Assembly: GCF_900324475.1 (NCBI RefSeq)
Contig: NZ_LT992502.1
Span: forward strand, 3,348,001-3,412,000
Reading direction: 5' to 3'
Origin: Enterobacter bugandensis
GTDB lineage: Bacteria > Pseudomonadota > Gammaproteobacteria > Enterobacterales > Enterobacteriaceae
Length of the DNA stretch: 64,000 bases
Position 1 is the first letter of the stretch. The number at the start of each line of letters is the position of its first letter. Below the pieces are notes generated by a model. That model searched no databases, had not been told where the DNA came from, and saw only the letters and a list, made by a program, of their open reading frames with translations. Shown here in pieces: positions 1 to 9,883 of the stretch. A program made the translations under genes and the position numbers.

Positions 1-723
1 TTTGGTTTTTTGCTCGGTTTTTTTGCCTACCATGTTGAACAGAAGCGCGCGCCCCAGTGGCCCTGCCAGCACGCGCTCGCGTACAGGGAGAGGACGTTTT
101 GTCTGACGTCCCTTCAGCGCCAGCTCAACGGCAGCGTCCAGTAAAATGGTGTGCGGAACGACGTCGTCAACCAACCCCACTTTCAGTGCCTGACGGGGGC
201 GTAGCTGCTTGCCGGTTAAGATCATCTCCAGGGCGGTGCTAACCCCAACCAGACGCGGCAGACGCTGTGTTCCACCCGATCCCGGCAGCAGGCCTAACTG
301 CACTTCTGGCAACCCTAAAACGGTTTTCGGATCGTCAGTGCAGATACGGCTGTGACAGGCCAGCGCCAGCTCCAGCCCGCCGCCAAGGCAGGCACCGTGG
401 ATCGCGGCAATAACCGGAATCGGCAGAGCGTTGATTTCAGCCATCACCTGCTGCCCCTGACGCGCCAGATCTTCAGCTTCCTGCGCGCTTTTCGCTCGGG
501 CGATCATGTTGATATCGGCCCCGGCAATAAAGTTATCCGGCTTAGCCGAGATAAAGACCAGACCACGAATCGCTTTATTTTCGCGGATCTGCTTGAGCAT
601 GGCGCGAACCTGAGTGCCGAATTCAGCCTTCAGGGTATTCATCTTTTCATCAGGCACATCAATAGTGATAACCGCGACGTTATCGAGGCGAACCGTCAGA
701 TTAAATGCAGATGGCATATCCAT
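1..723 (-). CDS. fadJ: FadJ, fatty-acid oxidation complex alpha subunit (partial, N-terminal part)
   Basis: The first 241 codons lie in the window; the gene runs off the left edge. The product starts [13 protein letters not shown] and shows the crotonase (enoyl-CoA hydratase/isomerase) domain: oxyanion-hole segments [10 protein letters not shown] and [15 protein letters not shown], then the catalytic-Glu segment [14 protein letters not shown]. The 3-hydroxyacyl-CoA dehydrogenase half would lie outside. The family acts with the FadI thiolase in beta-oxidation, favoured under anaerobic conditions in E. coli. Its ATG overlaps the fadI stop by one base (TAATG), so the two genes are one operon with translational coupling. 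Confidence 0.96.
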   Translation of the reverse strand, partial: MDMPSAFNLTVRLDNVAVITIDVPDEKMNTLKAEFGTQVRAMLKQIRENKAIRGLVFISAKPDNFIAGADINMIARAKSAQEAEDLARQGQQVMAEINALPIPVIAAIHGACLGGGLELALACHSRICTDDPKTVLGLPEVQLGLLPGSGGTQRLPRLVGVSTALEMILTGKQLRPRQALKVGLVDDVVPHTILLDAAVELALKGRQTKRPLPVRERVLAGPLGRALLFNMVGKKTEQKTK

Positions 724-2033
724 TATTCAGCCTCCAGAACCATTGCTGCACCAAGGCCGCCCGCCGCGCAGGCGGTGACGAGACCAAACCCGCCGCCGCG
801 GCGACGGAGTTCGTGTAGTGTCTGGGTGATCATTCGCGCGCCCGTGGCCGCAAACGGATGGCCGTAGGCGATCGACCCACCCAGCACGTTGAATTTGCTC
901 TGATCCACTTCGCCGGTGGCATGGGCGCGGCCCAGCACGTCGCGTGCAAAACGCTCGCTTGCCAGCAGCTGCACGTTTGCCAGGGTTTGCGCGGCAAAGG
1001 CTTCGTGCATATCAATCAGGGTTAAATCCGCCAGGGTTAGCCCCGCGCGATCCAGCGCCAGCGGCGTGGACCACGCCGGACCTAACAGCATGTCCTGCCA
1101 GACATCAATGGCGGTAAAGGCATAGCTGCGCAAATAGCCCAGCGGCGTGATGCCCAGCTCTTTTGCACGCGACTCCGTCATCAGGATCACCGCAGCAGCA
1201 CCATCGGTCAGCGGCGTACTGTTGGCCGCCGTCACGGTGCCGTGCTTGCGGTCAAACGCCGGACGCAGTTTGGCGTAATCCGCCAGCGTCGAGGTACCAC
1301 GAATATTGTTATCTTCAGTAAGAGGCTCTCGATAGGGAGGCGTGTAGGCGGTCATGACCTCATCGGTGAGTTTGCCCTCCGACCAGGCTTTCGCTGCCAG
1401 CTGATGCGAGCGATGCGCCAGCGCATCCTGCTGCTCGCGGGTGATGCCGTAGGTTTTGGCCATCTGCTCGGCGGTATCGCCCATTCGCAGGCCGGTAGAG
1501 TATTCCGCGACGGCAGGTGGCACGGGCATGAGATCGCGCAGGCGTAAACGCGAGAAGAGTTTGAGCTTCGCACCGGTGGTGCGGGCTTTATTGGCATCCA
1601 CCAGAATGCGGGCCAGCTTTTTACTGACGCCAATCGGCAGTACGGAGGAAGAATCGGCGCCACCTGCGATCCCGGCGCGAATGGTGCCCGCCATCAGACT
1701 TTCCGCCACGTTTGCTACCGCCTGGAAGCTGGTCGCGCACGCGCGGCTGACGCTGTAGGCATCGGTATGAACGTTCATGCCGGTACCGAGAACAATCTCC
1801 CGCGCAATGTTAGGGGCTTCAGGCATCTGCACCACCTGGCCGAAGACCAGCTGTTCGATGACCTCAGGCGGAATTTCGCTGCGAGCCAGCATCTCCCCCA
1901 CTACCATTTTCCCCAGATCGACAGCCGGTATACCGTGAAACGCCGTCGCCTGACGTGCAAACGGCGTACGCAGACCGCTGACAATGGCAATGCGGTCACC
2001 TTGTCGGGTGATTAGCGGTAATGCCTGACTCAT
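723..2033 (-). CDS. fadI: FadI, 3-ketoacyl-CoA thiolase
   Basis: Full-length thiolase of 436 residues, the usual FadI size. The acyl-accepting nucleophile is Cys99 in SRACATSFQ. The C-terminal catalytic His is in [14 protein letters not shown] and the second Cys in the [10 protein letters not shown] motif. It cleaves 3-ketoacyl-CoA in the last step of beta-oxidation and pairs with FadJ in a cytoplasmic multienzyme complex. It is the first gene of fadIJ. A FadR-type operator lies about 40 bp upstream of the start, consistent with repression in the absence of long-chain acyl-CoA. Confidence 0.97.
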   Translation of the reverse strand: MSQALPLITRQGDRIAIVSGLRTPFARQATAFHGIPAVDLGKMVVGEMLARSEIPPEVIEQLVFGQVVQMPEAPNIAREIVLGTGMNVHTDAYSVSRACATSFQAVANVAESLMAGTIRAGIAGGADSSSVLPIGVSKKLARILVDANKARTTGAKLKLFSRLRLRDLMPVPPAVAEYSTGLRMGDTAEQMAKTYGITREQQDALAHRSHQLAAKAWSEGKLTDEVMTAYTPPYREPLTEDNNIRGTSTLADYAKLRPAFDRKHGTVTAANSTPLTDGAAAVILMTESRAKELGITPLGYLRSYAFTAIDVWQDMLLGPAWSTPLALDRAGLTLADLTLIDMHEAFAAQTLANVQLLASERFARDVLGRAHATGEVDQSKFNVLGGSIAYGHPFAATGARMITQTLHELRRRGGGFGLVTACAAGGLGAAMVLEAE

Positions 2034-2066
2034 AACCTTCCCCTGTGAAAAATTTTACATGATTAT

Positions 2067-2083
2067 AAAGTGGTCTGACCTGA
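2067..2083. promoter_or_regulatory. FadR operator upstream of fadI
   Basis: The core TGGTCTGACCT matches the FadR consensus (TGGTNNGACCA-like). It lies 34 to 50 bp upstream of the fadI start, where FadR would block transcription. Site called by eye. Confidence 0.75.
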
Positions 2084-2200
2084 TAACAGTCTTAACCATT
2101 TTTTTACATTCAGCCAATCGGGGAAGCTTAAAAATGCGAGGTAAAACACAGAGAAGAAAAAGAAAATGCCCCTGCATGGCAGAGGCAATTGTGCGGTTTG

Positions 2201-2273
2201 TTGCCGGGTGGCGACGGTGCCTTACCCGGCCTACACGATCCTAGGCCCGTGCAAGCGAAGCGCCGCCGGGCAA
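2201..2273. repeat. REP/BIME palindromic repeat
   Basis: Two inverted REP-like halves: TTGCCGGGTGGCGACGG ... CTTACCCGGCCTACA on the left and a GCCGCCGGGCAA arm on the right. This is the usual architecture of a bacterial interspersed mosaic element. It sits in the fadI-yfcZ intergenic space, just past the yfcZ stop. Confidence 0.8.
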
Positions 2274-2279
2274 AAAGGA

Positions 2280-2564
2280 TTAACGCAGACCGAGCTGGAA
2301 AATCAGCGTTTCAGCTTCGCAGGCAAACACAAAGTCGATATCCAGCTTCACGCCGCCGTCCACTTCCGTGAAGGTAGATTTGATTTCACACGGATCGGAC
2401 TCCACATCACGCGCGCGCTTGCTCAGCGCGGCCAGCGTTTCTTCAGCTTCGGCGCGGTTGGTGAACACACGGCTGTAAGACGCGGTGCAATCGGTGTTGT
2501 CCATGATGGTGCCAACATCCATACAGCAGCAAACCGGGGTTTCATCAGCACTGCATTTACTCAT
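2280..2564 (-). CDS. yfcZ: YfcZ/YiiS family protein (DUF406)
   Basis: 94 residues, the length of E. coli YfcZ, at the same place between fadI and fadL. The sequence starts MSKCSADETPVCCCMDVG with a Cys cluster and ends CEAETLIFQLGLR. There is no signal peptide or membrane segment, so it is cytoplasmic. The family is conserved in enterics but its molecular function is not established. The gene is read alone, away from fadL. A REP element follows its stop. Confidence 0.93.
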   Translation of the reverse strand: MSKCSADETPVCCCMDVGTIMDNTDCTASYSRVFTNRAEAEETLAALSKRARDVESDPCEIKSTFTEVDGGVKLDIDFVFACEAETLIFQLGLR

Positions 2565-2810
2565 AGCTCAATTTCCTCTGTATTCGCGCAGCGCGCGAGA
2601 TAAACACGATGCTGATATTTTACGCCCCAGCGCTGGCTCTCTCCAGCCGTTAATGGCGCAAAATCGGATAAGTGACCGATATCACACTAAAAAATGATCT
2701 AAAACAAAAACCACCCTTTTGGGTTAGCCGCGATGGTCACAATTTTGCCAACCAGATCTCGTTTCAAGAAACATGTTTGAAAATATTAATAAACAAACTT
2801 GCAACATTCA

Positions 2811-2827
2811 GGCTGGTCGGACCTATA
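2811..2827. promoter_or_regulatory. FadR operator 1 upstream of fadL
   Basis: GGCTGGTCGGACCTATA is a close match to the FadR consensus. It is one of two tandem FadR-like boxes in the 366-bp gap before fadL, as known for E. coli fadL. Confidence 0.8.
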
Positions 2828-2832
2828 CTCTG

Positions 2833-2849
2833 GCCACTGGTCTGATTTG
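2833..2849. promoter_or_regulatory. FadR operator 2 upstream of fadL
   Basis: GCCACTGGTCTGATTTG is a weaker FadR-like box 22 bp (two helical turns) after the first, so two dimers could bind the same DNA face. The rest of the 2565-2930 gap shows the divergent yfcZ and fadL promoter regions and no further gene. Confidence 0.7.
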
Positions 2850-2930
2850 TCTGTCATACCTCAGACCCTACACTTCGCGCTCCTGTTACGGTATGTAACA
2901 ATTATTGAATAAAAATAACTCAATGAGGTT

Positions 2931-4217
2931 ATGGTCATGAGCCAGAAAACCCTGTTCAACAAGACTGCGCTGGCAGTCGCAGTGGCAATCGTCTCTACTT
3001 CCGCCTGGTCAGCGGGCTTTCAGCTAAACGAATTTTCGTCCTCTGGCCTTGGCCGCGCGTATTCAGGGGAAGGTGCAATCGCTGATGATGCGGGTAACGC
3101 AAGCCGTAACCCTGCATTAATCATGATGTTCGATCGCCCGACCTTCTCTGCTGGTGCGGTGTATATCGATCCTGATGTCAACATTTCCGGCACGTCACCT
3201 TCTGGTGCGAGCCTGAAAGCAGATAACATTGCGCCAACGGCGTGGGTACCTAACCTGCACTTCGTTGCACCAATCAATGAACAATTTGGCTGGGGCGCAT
3301 CCGTCACGTCTAACTATGGCCTTGCTACCGAGTTCAATAACAACTACCCGGCAGGCGAATACGGCGGTAAAACAGACCTGACAACGCTAAACCTGAACCT
3401 GAGCGGTGCTTATCGTCTGAACGACAGCTGGAGCTTCGGTCTGGGCTTTGATGCCGTCTACGCCGATGCAAAAATTGAGCGTTACGCCGGTGAACAAACG
3501 GCTCGCCTGCCGAAAAACAGCAACAAAATTGCCAGCCTGAAGGGCGATGAGTGGGGCTATGGCTGGAACGCCGGTATTCTGTACGAGCTGGACAAAAACA
3601 ACCGCTGGGGCCTGACCTATCGTTCCGAAGTAAAAATTGACTTCGACGGCGATTACAAGAGCGGCATCCTGACGCCGGTCAACAGCCTGGTCCCTGGTGC
3701 GGGTACCACTATCCCGTGGGGGACTTCCGGTCAAACTGTCCCTGGCTCACTGTCACTGCATCTGCCAGAAATGTGGGAAGTATCGGGTTACAACCGCGTG
3801 GCGCCACAGTGGGCTATTCACTATAGCCTGGCCTATACCAGCTGGAGCCAGTTCCAGGAGCTGAAAGCGACCGGCACCAACGGTCAAACGCTGTTCTATA
3901 AGGACGAGAGCTTCCACGACGCCTATCGCATTGCGTTGGGTACCACCTATTATATGGATGATAACTGGACATTCCGTACCGGTATCGCATTCGATGACAG
4001 CCCGGTACCGGCTGATAAGCGCTCCATCTCCATTCCGGATCAGGACCGCTTCTGGGTGAGTGCTGGTGCAACCTACGCGTTCAACGAGAATGCTTCTGTC
4101 GATGCGGGCGTATCTTATATGCATGGCCAGAAAGTGACCTTCAAGGAAGGCCCGTACGAATTTACCTCTGAAGGTAAAGCCTGGCTGTTCGGTACTAACT
4201 TCAACTACGCGTTCTAA
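2931..4217 (+). CDS. fadL: FadL, outer-membrane long-chain fatty acid transporter
   Basis: 428 residues. A Sec signal peptide ([19 protein letters not shown]... cleaved after AWSA) leads into [20 protein letters not shown] and the NPA segment of the plug (hatch) domain, followed by a beta-barrel ending in phenylalanine (FNYAF). FadL takes up exogenous long-chain fatty acids by lateral diffusion. The protein is about 18 residues shorter than E. coli FadL; no frameshift is visible. The upstream region carries two FadR boxes, and a hairpin terminator follows. It supplies substrate to FadI/FadJ. Confidence 0.97.
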   Translation: MVMSQKTLFNKTALAVAVAIVSTSAWSAGFQLNEFSSSGLGRAYSGEGAIADDAGNASRNPALIMMFDRPTFSAGAVYIDPDVNISGTSPSGASLKADNIAPTAWVPNLHFVAPINEQFGWGASVTSNYGLATEFNNNYPAGEYGGKTDLTTLNLNLSGAYRLNDSWSFGLGFDAVYADAKIERYAGEQTARLPKNSNKIASLKGDEWGYGWNAGILYELDKNNRWGLTYRSEVKIDFDGDYKSGILTPVNSLVPGAGTTIPWGTSGQTVPGSLSLHLPEMWEVSGYNRVAPQWAIHYSLAYTSWSQFQELKATGTNGQTLFYKDESFHDAYRIALGTTYYMDDNWTFRTGIAFDDSPVPADKRSISIPDQDRFWVSAGATYAFNENASVDAGVSYMHGQKVTFKEGPYEFTSEGKAWLFGTNFNYAF

Positions 4218-4230
4218 TCGCGCAGGGATC

Positions 4231-4260
4231 AAAAAAGGTGAGCGTTGCTCACCTTTTTTA
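4231..4260. terminator. Bidirectional terminator between fadL and mlaA
   Basis: Stem GGTGAGC/GCTCACC with loop GTT, flanked by an A-run on the left and a T-run on the right, so it can work for both convergent genes. Confidence 0.85.
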
Positions 4261-4261
4261 T

Positions 4262-5014
4262 TTATTCCGAATCAATATCTTTGAGTTCGTTTTCAATAGC
4301 CTTCGCGTTTGGATTATCTTCCGGCTTCAGCTTGCCGCCGTTGGCGATAAAGTCATGATTCTGGAAGTACGCTTCACGCACCATAATGTACGGATCGGAC
4401 GACTGGCGCAGCAGACCGTCTGAATCAAGCAGTTGCGCACGGGTTTCAATCCCTTCCACCGTCCATTTACCCACCGACAGCGGCCAGGTCAGCCACGACA
4501 GAACCGGATACAGCGTATCGACCATATCGCCGCCATCATCACGCACGGTGAAGCTGCCATAGAACGGCAGATGGACGTAAGGACCGTAACCGACACCATA
4601 ATGCCCCAGCGTACTGCCGAAACGGTGCGGCTGTTCACGCTGCAGTTTCGGGTTTGCCATACCTGCAACATCGATAAAACCACCCATCCCCAGCAGGGAG
4701 TTCAGGAAGAAGCGCGTAAAGTGCACCATCCCCTGATACGGATCGCCCTGCAGGAAATAGTTGACCATCACCGCAGGCTCTTCGAGGTTGCTGGTAAAAT
4801 TGCTTAACCCGTTACGCGCGGGCTGTGGAACGTAATCGCGCCATGCTACTGCCACCGGGCGAACCACATACGGGTCCAGCACGTTGTAGTTGAAGCTATA
4901 CATAGAGCGGTTAAATCCTTCGAGAGGATCGGAGCGTCCCGTTTGCTCCCCGGAGCTGGCGCAGCCCACAAGCATCGTCGCGCCCAGCGCAAGCGCCGAC
5001 AGCCGAAGTTTCAT
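4262..5014 (-). CDS. mlaA: MlaA (VacJ), outer-membrane phospholipid-asymmetry lipoprotein
   Basis: 250 residues from the start MKLRLSALALGATMLVGCAS. The lipobox LVGC gives a lipidated Cys. The longer upstream reading frame (to 5110) is rejected because this Met begins a perfect lipoprotein signal and gives the family length. The mature part has the MlaA/VacJ domain (DPLEGFNR, PQPARNGLSNF, GHYGVGYGPY, LPFYGS). MlaA sits as a ring in the outer membrane beside a porin and hands mislocalised phospholipids to MlaC. It is convergent with fadL. Confidence 0.96.
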   Translation of the reverse strand: MKLRLSALALGATMLVGCASSGEQTGRSDPLEGFNRSMYSFNYNVLDPYVVRPVAVAWRDYVPQPARNGLSNFTSNLEEPAVMVNYFLQGDPYQGMVHFTRFFLNSLLGMGGFIDVAGMANPKLQREQPHRFGSTLGHYGVGYGPYVHLPFYGSFTVRDDGGDMVDTLYPVLSWLTWPLSVGKWTVEGIETRAQLLDSDGLLRQSSDPYIMVREAYFQNHDFIANGGKLKPEDNPNAKAIENELKDIDSE

Positions 5015-5329
5015 AAATATCTCCCTGTTCAGTATGGCTATCGTTGATTGCCATCCGTAACGGAGCATCTGGCGCTCCGTCTGAAAACGTGCAAGTGATT
5101 GTAACAGCACGTTTACCGATGTCTATGAGTACAGTTACGGGCAGTAATCACCGTGACTCTGATCTCAGCATAGCCTGACTTTTGGAATTCGTTTCGCTGG
5201 CAATTTTATAATGTCTTTGAACAAGATGTATCACCTTTGTTGTCATTCCCGCCAATTTAAGAGCATCCCCACAGGCATCCCGATAAAAGCCGCTACGCTT
5301 AAAAGAAAGATCAACCTCCGGGAGCAGAT
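5015..5329. other. Intergenic region mlaA/yfdC
   Basis: 315 bp between divergent genes. It must hold both promoters, but I see no clear operator, repeat or small gene in it. Confidence 0.5.
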
Positions 5330-6259
5330 ATGAAAGAAGTGGGTGAAGACAAAATTGGCGAAAGTAATGAGGAACATGAAATTGAAAGCGAGGAGAAAGC
5401 GCGTGGTGAGGAGATAGAGATTGATGAGGATCGCCTCCCCTCCCGCGCGATGGCAATCCACGAGCATATACGCCAGGACGGCGAAAAGGAGATGGAGCGC
5501 GATGCCATGGCCCTCTTCTGGTCAGCTATCGCGGCTGGACTGTCAATGGGCGCCTCGCTGCTTGCTAAAGGGATATTTCATGTGCAGCTGGAGGGCGTGC
5601 CCGGCGGATTTTTACTGGAGAACCTCGGCTACACCTTCGGCTTTATTATCGTCATCATGGCCCGCCAGCAGCTATTTACTGAGAACACGGTGACCGCCGT
5701 ACTGCCGGTGATGCAAAACCCTACCCTCGGCAATTTTGGTTTATTGATGAGGCTCTGGAGCGTGGTTCTGCTGGGAAATATCATCGGCACGGGCATCGCG
5801 GCCTGGGCATTTGAATATATGCCGATATTTGATGAACCCACCCGGGACGCATTTGTGAAGATCGGTATGGATGTGATGAAAAACACGCCAGTCGAAATGT
5901 TTTCAAATGCCATTATCTCTGGGTGGATTATCGCCACAATGGTGTGGATGTTCCCTTCTGCCGGTAGCGCTAAAATCGTGGTGATCATACTGATGACCTG
6001 GCTAATTGCGCTGGGGGATACCACGCATATCGTGGTCGGTACCGTTGAGATACTTTACCTGGTCTTTAACGGTACGCTTCACTGGAGCGATTTTTTCTGG
6101 CCGTTCGCCATTCCGACGCTGGCGGGGAATATCTGCGGTGGAACGTTTATCTTCGCGCTGTTAAGCCATGCCCAAATCCGTAACGACATGTCGAATAAAC
6201 GCAAAGCCGAGCTTAAGGCGCAGGCAGAAAAGGATAAAGCAGCAAAAAAATCAACCTGA
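5330..6259 (+). CDS. yfdC: YfdC, formate/nitrite transporter (FNT) family inner-membrane protein
   Basis: 309 residues. An acidic N-terminal tail of about 60 residues (EEHEIESEEKARGEEIEIDE) is followed by six hydrophobic segments typical of the FNT channel fold. FNT-like motifs include SMGASLLAKG and GNICGGTFIF. The C-terminus is lysine-rich. The substrate of YfdC is not known; the family conducts small monovalent anions or related solutes. The position between mlaA and tRNA-Arg matches E. coli. Confidence 0.93.
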   Translation: MKEVGEDKIGESNEEHEIESEEKARGEEIEIDEDRLPSRAMAIHEHIRQDGEKEMERDAMALFWSAIAAGLSMGASLLAKGIFHVQLEGVPGGFLLENLGYTFGFIIVIMARQQLFTENTVTAVLPVMQNPTLGNFGLLMRLWSVVLLGNIIGTGIAAWAFEYMPIFDEPTRDAFVKIGMDVMKNTPVEMFSNAIISGWIIATMVWMFPSAGSAKIVVIILMTWLIALGDTTHIVVGTVEILYLVFNGTLHWSDFFWPFAIPTLAGNICGGTFIFALLSHAQIRNDMSNKRKAELKAQAEKDKAAKKST

Positions 6260-6334
6260 ATGGTGACTCTTTGAGCAGTCAGGCGGCAACGCGCTTAACG
6301 CAAAGTGTAAATAACGCTATACTCGTGCCGCCTC

Positions 6335-6408
6335 GTCCCCTTAGTTAAATGGATATAACGAGCCCCTCCTAAGGGTAGTTGCAGGTTCGATTCCTGCAGG
6401 GGACACCA
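6335..6408 (+). tRNA. argW: tRNA-Arg(CCU)
   Basis: Acceptor GTCCCCT pairs with AGGGGAC and CCA is encoded. The anticodon CCT is at 6368-6370 and the T-arm is GCAGGTTCGATTCCTGC. The variable region (GGGTAGTT) looks one base shorter than E. coli argW as I remember it. argW is a known integration site for islands and prophages in enterics, and the accessory block starts right after it, but no integrase or second copy of the tRNA 3' end is visible. Confidence 0.95.
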
Positions 6409-6912
6409 TAACCACTTTTCTCTATCTCCAATAAATCCCACAAAACCCGCTAAATACAAGGCCTGGAGTGATTTTTATGGTTCAGCCATTTCCAGTGCAA
6501 CAGCTTCGAAACCAGAATTTCCCCAGGCTCGCGCACCCAGCATAAAGGGGCTCTGTCGCGATAATGGCTTTCAGATGAAAGAGTTCGACAACCAACGAAA
6601 AATATCATGCAAGGGAGACACGCATAAGCAAGTCAACGATATTAAAGCGGTGCTATAAAGCGCTCAAAAATTGATAAAAAGATCATTGCGAATTATAACC
6701 CTCCCTGGTTATATTCACGAAATGGATATGCTGTTAATAACCGATCGGTTTTTATGATAGTTAAATCATTTTTTAAGACCTTCATCACATTCTAAGACAA
6801 TTCCAACGAGCATATTATCACTCGAAGGCAAATATTTTAAATAAAGCGGATCTTAGTGGATTTATTAAAGGCCACGCCTTCACTCTACCTAATCGTATAT
6901 AAGGATATATTT
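6409..6912. other. AT-rich intergenic region at the left edge of the accessory block
   Basis: 504 bp with no convincing gene. A 22-codon frame at 6478-6546 (MVQPFPVQQLRN...) is too short to call and may be debris of a lost integrated element. The final 200 bp are AT-rich and presumably hold the promoter of the next gene. Confidence 0.4.
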
Positions 6913-7719
6913 ATGAACATCGTAGAAAAAACCGTTAATAGTATAAATAAGATGCATGACGGCGACACCTTACCTATCTCGGCTTATAAATTTCAGTCGC
7001 ATGAGCTAGCCCAAAAGCAAGCTCAAATGGTATTTTCCAACGACCGTGGTGATGTCGAAAAAGATGCCCAATTCCGTATGAACCAGACGGGAAATATTTT
7101 CTATGTTTCAACTTCTCCTGAGCTTACCGAGAAAACCAAGAAACTATTTGATAGCGTAACGGTTTTATTCGCTGCTATGACCGCTGCACTGAATGAATGT
7201 AACAAATCACTATTTGACTACGATGCATGGCGCTCAGTCATTGGCAGATCAGGTTTCTTTGTAGAAGTTCAGAAAACAAGAAACATGATGACGATTAAGA
7301 ATAGCGGGATAACTGTTAATACGCAGATCATTCAGCAGTTACTGCCCGGACTGACATCGGGCAGTGCAATGGAGATTGCCAAGGGCGTTCTCAGTGCAGT
7401 GAATGGTGAGTTCATGGCATCCGAGCGTTCTGAAGATGCTAAACTCGGGCACATCCTGTTCATCTGCGAAGAACTCTTTGGCGCTCCAAGCGTTACAGTG
7501 CGCCTCTTCTTTGCATCTAAAAAATCGCACAGCGCCATAACCCAGTCTCCATGCCATAAGTCTGTATCAACTACATTTGAGCAGTTGCAAGAAGCCAATA
7601 CCTTCTTGTTCGTATCGCCGGAAAACATCGCTGAATATGCAAAACTATTCACTGAGCAGCCGGAAGAGTATTTAAATCTCATTGAGCGCTTCAAACAAAT
7701 GATTAATCCGAAATCTTAA
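6913..7719 (+). CDS. Hypothetical protein, candidate effector-like
   Basis: 268 residues from MNIVEKTVNSINKM. This ATG is preceded by AAGGA at 7-bp spacing, unlike the upstream in-frame ATG at 6856. I do not recognise the family. There is no signal peptide. A hydrophobic stretch (SVTVLFAAMTAAL) lies near residue 85, and a small-residue-rich part (QQLLPGLTSGSAMEIAKGVL) near residue 150. The gene is followed 102 bp later by a small secreted protein and then by the tail-to-tail T6SS locus. The order of a signal-less protein followed by an exported one resembles an effector/immunity pair, but that is inference from context only. Confidence 0.6.
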   Translation: MNIVEKTVNSINKMHDGDTLPISAYKFQSHELAQKQAQMVFSNDRGDVEKDAQFRMNQTGNIFYVSTSPELTEKTKKLFDSVTVLFAAMTAALNECNKSLFDYDAWRSVIGRSGFFVEVQKTRNMMTIKNSGITVNTQIIQQLLPGLTSGSAMEIAKGVLSAVNGEFMASERSEDAKLGHILFICEELFGAPSVTVRLFFASKKSHSAITQSPCHKSVSTTFEQLQEANTFLFVSPENIAEYAKLFTEQPEEYLNLIERFKQMINPKS

Positions 7720-7821
7720 TCATCACCTCTATTTGAAAGGCTGCATTTTGCGGCCTTTGTTAATTTAACCCATAAATACTCATCACTTAAATTATGTTGT
7801 CTATTCTGAAGGAAGGCTGAC

Positions 7822-8220
7822 ATGAAAAATATATCTAACCACTTACTACTTGTAGTCTTTTTTAATGTGTTTTTAGTAAGCCAGACAAATGCGGCTGTAT
7901 ATGTTTGCACTGATAATAACTGTGAGAGTCATACGGCAATCACAAACTCTCAACTAGCCATTAAGTCAAGAGATAGCAGCAACACAACAATTGACCAGGC
8001 ATTAAATAATCCCGACGACAAAAGAATTACTAATTGCATGATCAATGATGAGTGGAACCTGTATTTAAAGCCTGGTTTGTGGCATCTGGGAGGAAGTGGA
8101 CCTAAGTTTGAAGAACATCTTACAGCTTATGTATATAAAGATGGTAAACATCAAACAACGTGCCATGTATTTTCATATAAGACAAAACTATTCGGTCCTT
8201 ATAAAACAACCTGCGACTAA
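7822..8220 (+). CDS. Small exported hypothetical protein, candidate periplasmic immunity-like
   Basis: 132 residues with a clear Sec signal (MKNISNHLLLVVFFNVFLVSQTNA, cleavage near NA/AVY). GGAAGG is an SD sequence 6 bp upstream. The mature part of about 108 residues has an even set of cysteines (CTDNNC, TNCM, TTCHVF, terminal TTCD), which suggests disulfides in the periplasm. I do not recognise the family. It is co-directional with the preceding signal-less gene. If that gene is a periplasm- or membrane-acting effector, this would be its natural immunity partner; this is untested. Confidence 0.6.
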   Translation: MKNISNHLLLVVFFNVFLVSQTNAAVYVCTDNNCESHTAITNSQLAIKSRDSSNTTIDQALNNPDDKRITNCMINDEWNLYLKPGLWHLGGSGPKFEEHLTAYVYKDGKHQTTCHVFSYKTKLFGPYKTTCD

Positions 8221-8504
8221 ATACTAAAGTACAGATGAATATAATTTGGCAAGCACAGCGACGCAAACAGTACGCATGACGGCGTTGCTATCTCGACACG
8301 GCCCAGGTTTACCACCAACCTCATGGGGGTTATATGCGTATGCGATCCGGTCTCCTGCGGTTCGGTGGTTTCGTCCGGCGATCCGCTTATCTTCATTATC
8401 TGAGGTCTTCATGCTTGAACAACAATAGTACCAGATTGACGCCTTCAACGCGCTGCGCGCAACTGATGGGCTCTTCTTCTTATTAGCCTGACAATCACCA
8501 CAAC
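8221..8504. other. Intergenic debris between the two convergent blocks
   Basis: 284 bp. Short interrupted frames are present, such as one ending near 8428 (LSSLSEVFMLEQQ, then stop) with readable continuation YQIDAFNALRATDG after the stop. This looks like a decayed gene fragment of unknown identity. No terminator is obvious. Confidence 0.3.
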
Positions 8505-9839
8505 TCATTGCTCAGAAAAATTCTGTTTAATTTGAGCATATCGCATTGCCAGTTGTTTAAGATGCAGCTCCAGTTGCGTCTTTTCTGCTTCAGGGAGCGC
8601 ACTTCCTGCAGGATACTGCGACAGACGCCTGAGCTGCTCTTCAGCGGGTATCGCATGGTTAAATGACTGCATAGTCGAAAAAACCACGGATTTAAGCTCA
8701 CTCACGGTTATATATTTTCCTTTTTGCTCATCCAGACTACTTAGTCGATTATTCAGTTGCTGAAGCTTCATCATCCCCTGATACCAGCTATTCATTGCGT
8801 CGCCAGGCAACGCCGTCGCGTTAAACTTTTTTTGCCACTGTATTATCAGCGACTTAGCCTCTTCAGGTCGCAATGTCTGGAGTTGTTCTAACAGCTGAAG
8901 ACTATAAACAATGCTCCAGTCAGGAGGCAGTTTATCCAGCCGTGCAAGCTGCTGCTGCGTATCTGCGATAAACGTGGACGGTAAAGTCCCTCGCTGTGCT
9001 AACGCGTCTTGCTGAACAGGTGTAAGCACTTCAGGTAACGGCGCCAGCGAGGCAATGGCCTGAGCCGCTAATGGATCGGGTCTGGACAGCAATCTCCCTC
9101 CCCACGCCACGGCGATGCAGACCACCAGCGCAGAACACACCCCAGCAACAAAAGGTTTCCATGGTCTGACAGCCCCTGGAGCCGCCATACGGCCCTCACT
9201 CTTCGGCTCGGTTTCCTGCTGCACAACATAGACCCATTTCACCGCTTCGATCGGCTCTGTCCTCTCCGGAGGCGATTCACTGCCGGGCCCGCTACCATTC
9301 AAGTCTGTCATGCCTGTACTGGTTTCCAGCCTGGCTGCGCTTGAATGTATCACCATTCGTAACGCATCAAACTGGCTAAGGTGTTTGAGCTCAAGGCGCT
9401 GAAGCGCCTCGCCCAGGCGTGTAAGCAACGCTTCAGCGCTATAAAGTTCGCGAAGATTACCGTTATTTAATGGAAGCATACGCATGCGCTGCTGCAGTCG
9501 CTGGCTCAGGCTGCTAAGGATTTCCATACGAACCTGCAGCGACTGCGGCCAGAGAACATCCCACTGACGACTAATCAGCGCCTCCAGGATAGCGAGCCCT
9601 TCATTCAGACCAGCTAATCCAGACAGGTGCGTACGGGCAAGGGTGTACCAGGCTGCGGTCTGCAACTCAACGCCGTTTTGCTCGAATAATGAAAGACAGC
9701 GTTTTTCAACGTATACCCAATTCACATCCGGGCGCGCTGGATGGCTTAGTTTATTCAATTCATTACGAAGGGAGGTATATTCCGGAAGCGTGCGCGGGTC
9801 GCCGCCGGTTTTTATTTTACGCGGGGTGATGTCATTCAT
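8505..9839 (-). CDS. tagA: TagA-like T6SS protein (ImpA_N domain, TM segment, VasL-type C-terminus)
   Basis: 444 residues. Residues 1 to about 165 resemble the ImpA N-terminal domain shared with TssA (GLNEGLAILEALISRQWDVLWP). A linker leads to a single TM segment near residues 229-251 (FVAGVCSALVVCIAVAWGG). The C-terminal helical part (QRGTLPSTFIADTQQQLARL ... QLELHLKQL) looks like the VasL domain. This is the architecture of TagA, which in enteroaggregative E. coli clamps the distal end of the extending sheath at the opposite membrane. It is the last gene of the T6SS locus and a paralogue of tssA at 15976-17577. Confidence 0.75.
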   Translation of the reverse strand: MNDITPRKIKTGGDPRTLPEYTSLRNELNKLSHPARPDVNWVYVEKRCLSLFEQNGVELQTAAWYTLARTHLSGLAGLNEGLAILEALISRQWDVLWPQSLQVRMEILSSLSQRLQQRMRMLPLNNGNLRELYSAEALLTRLGEALQRLELKHLSQFDALRMVIHSSAARLETSTGMTDLNGSGPGSESPPERTEPIEAVKWVYVVQQETEPKSEGRMAAPGAVRPWKPFVAGVCSALVVCIAVAWGGRLLSRPDPLAAQAIASLAPLPEVLTPVQQDALAQRGTLPSTFIADTQQQLARLDKLPPDWSIVYSLQLLEQLQTLRPEEAKSLIIQWQKKFNATALPGDAMNSWYQGMMKLQQLNNRLSSLDEQKGKYITVSELKSVVFSTMQSFNHAIPAEEQLRRLSQYPAGSALPEAEKTQLELHLKQLAMRYAQIKQNFSEQ

Positions 9840-9883
9840 GACCAGGTATTCCTTTTACTTGAGGAACTATGGCGAATTATCGT

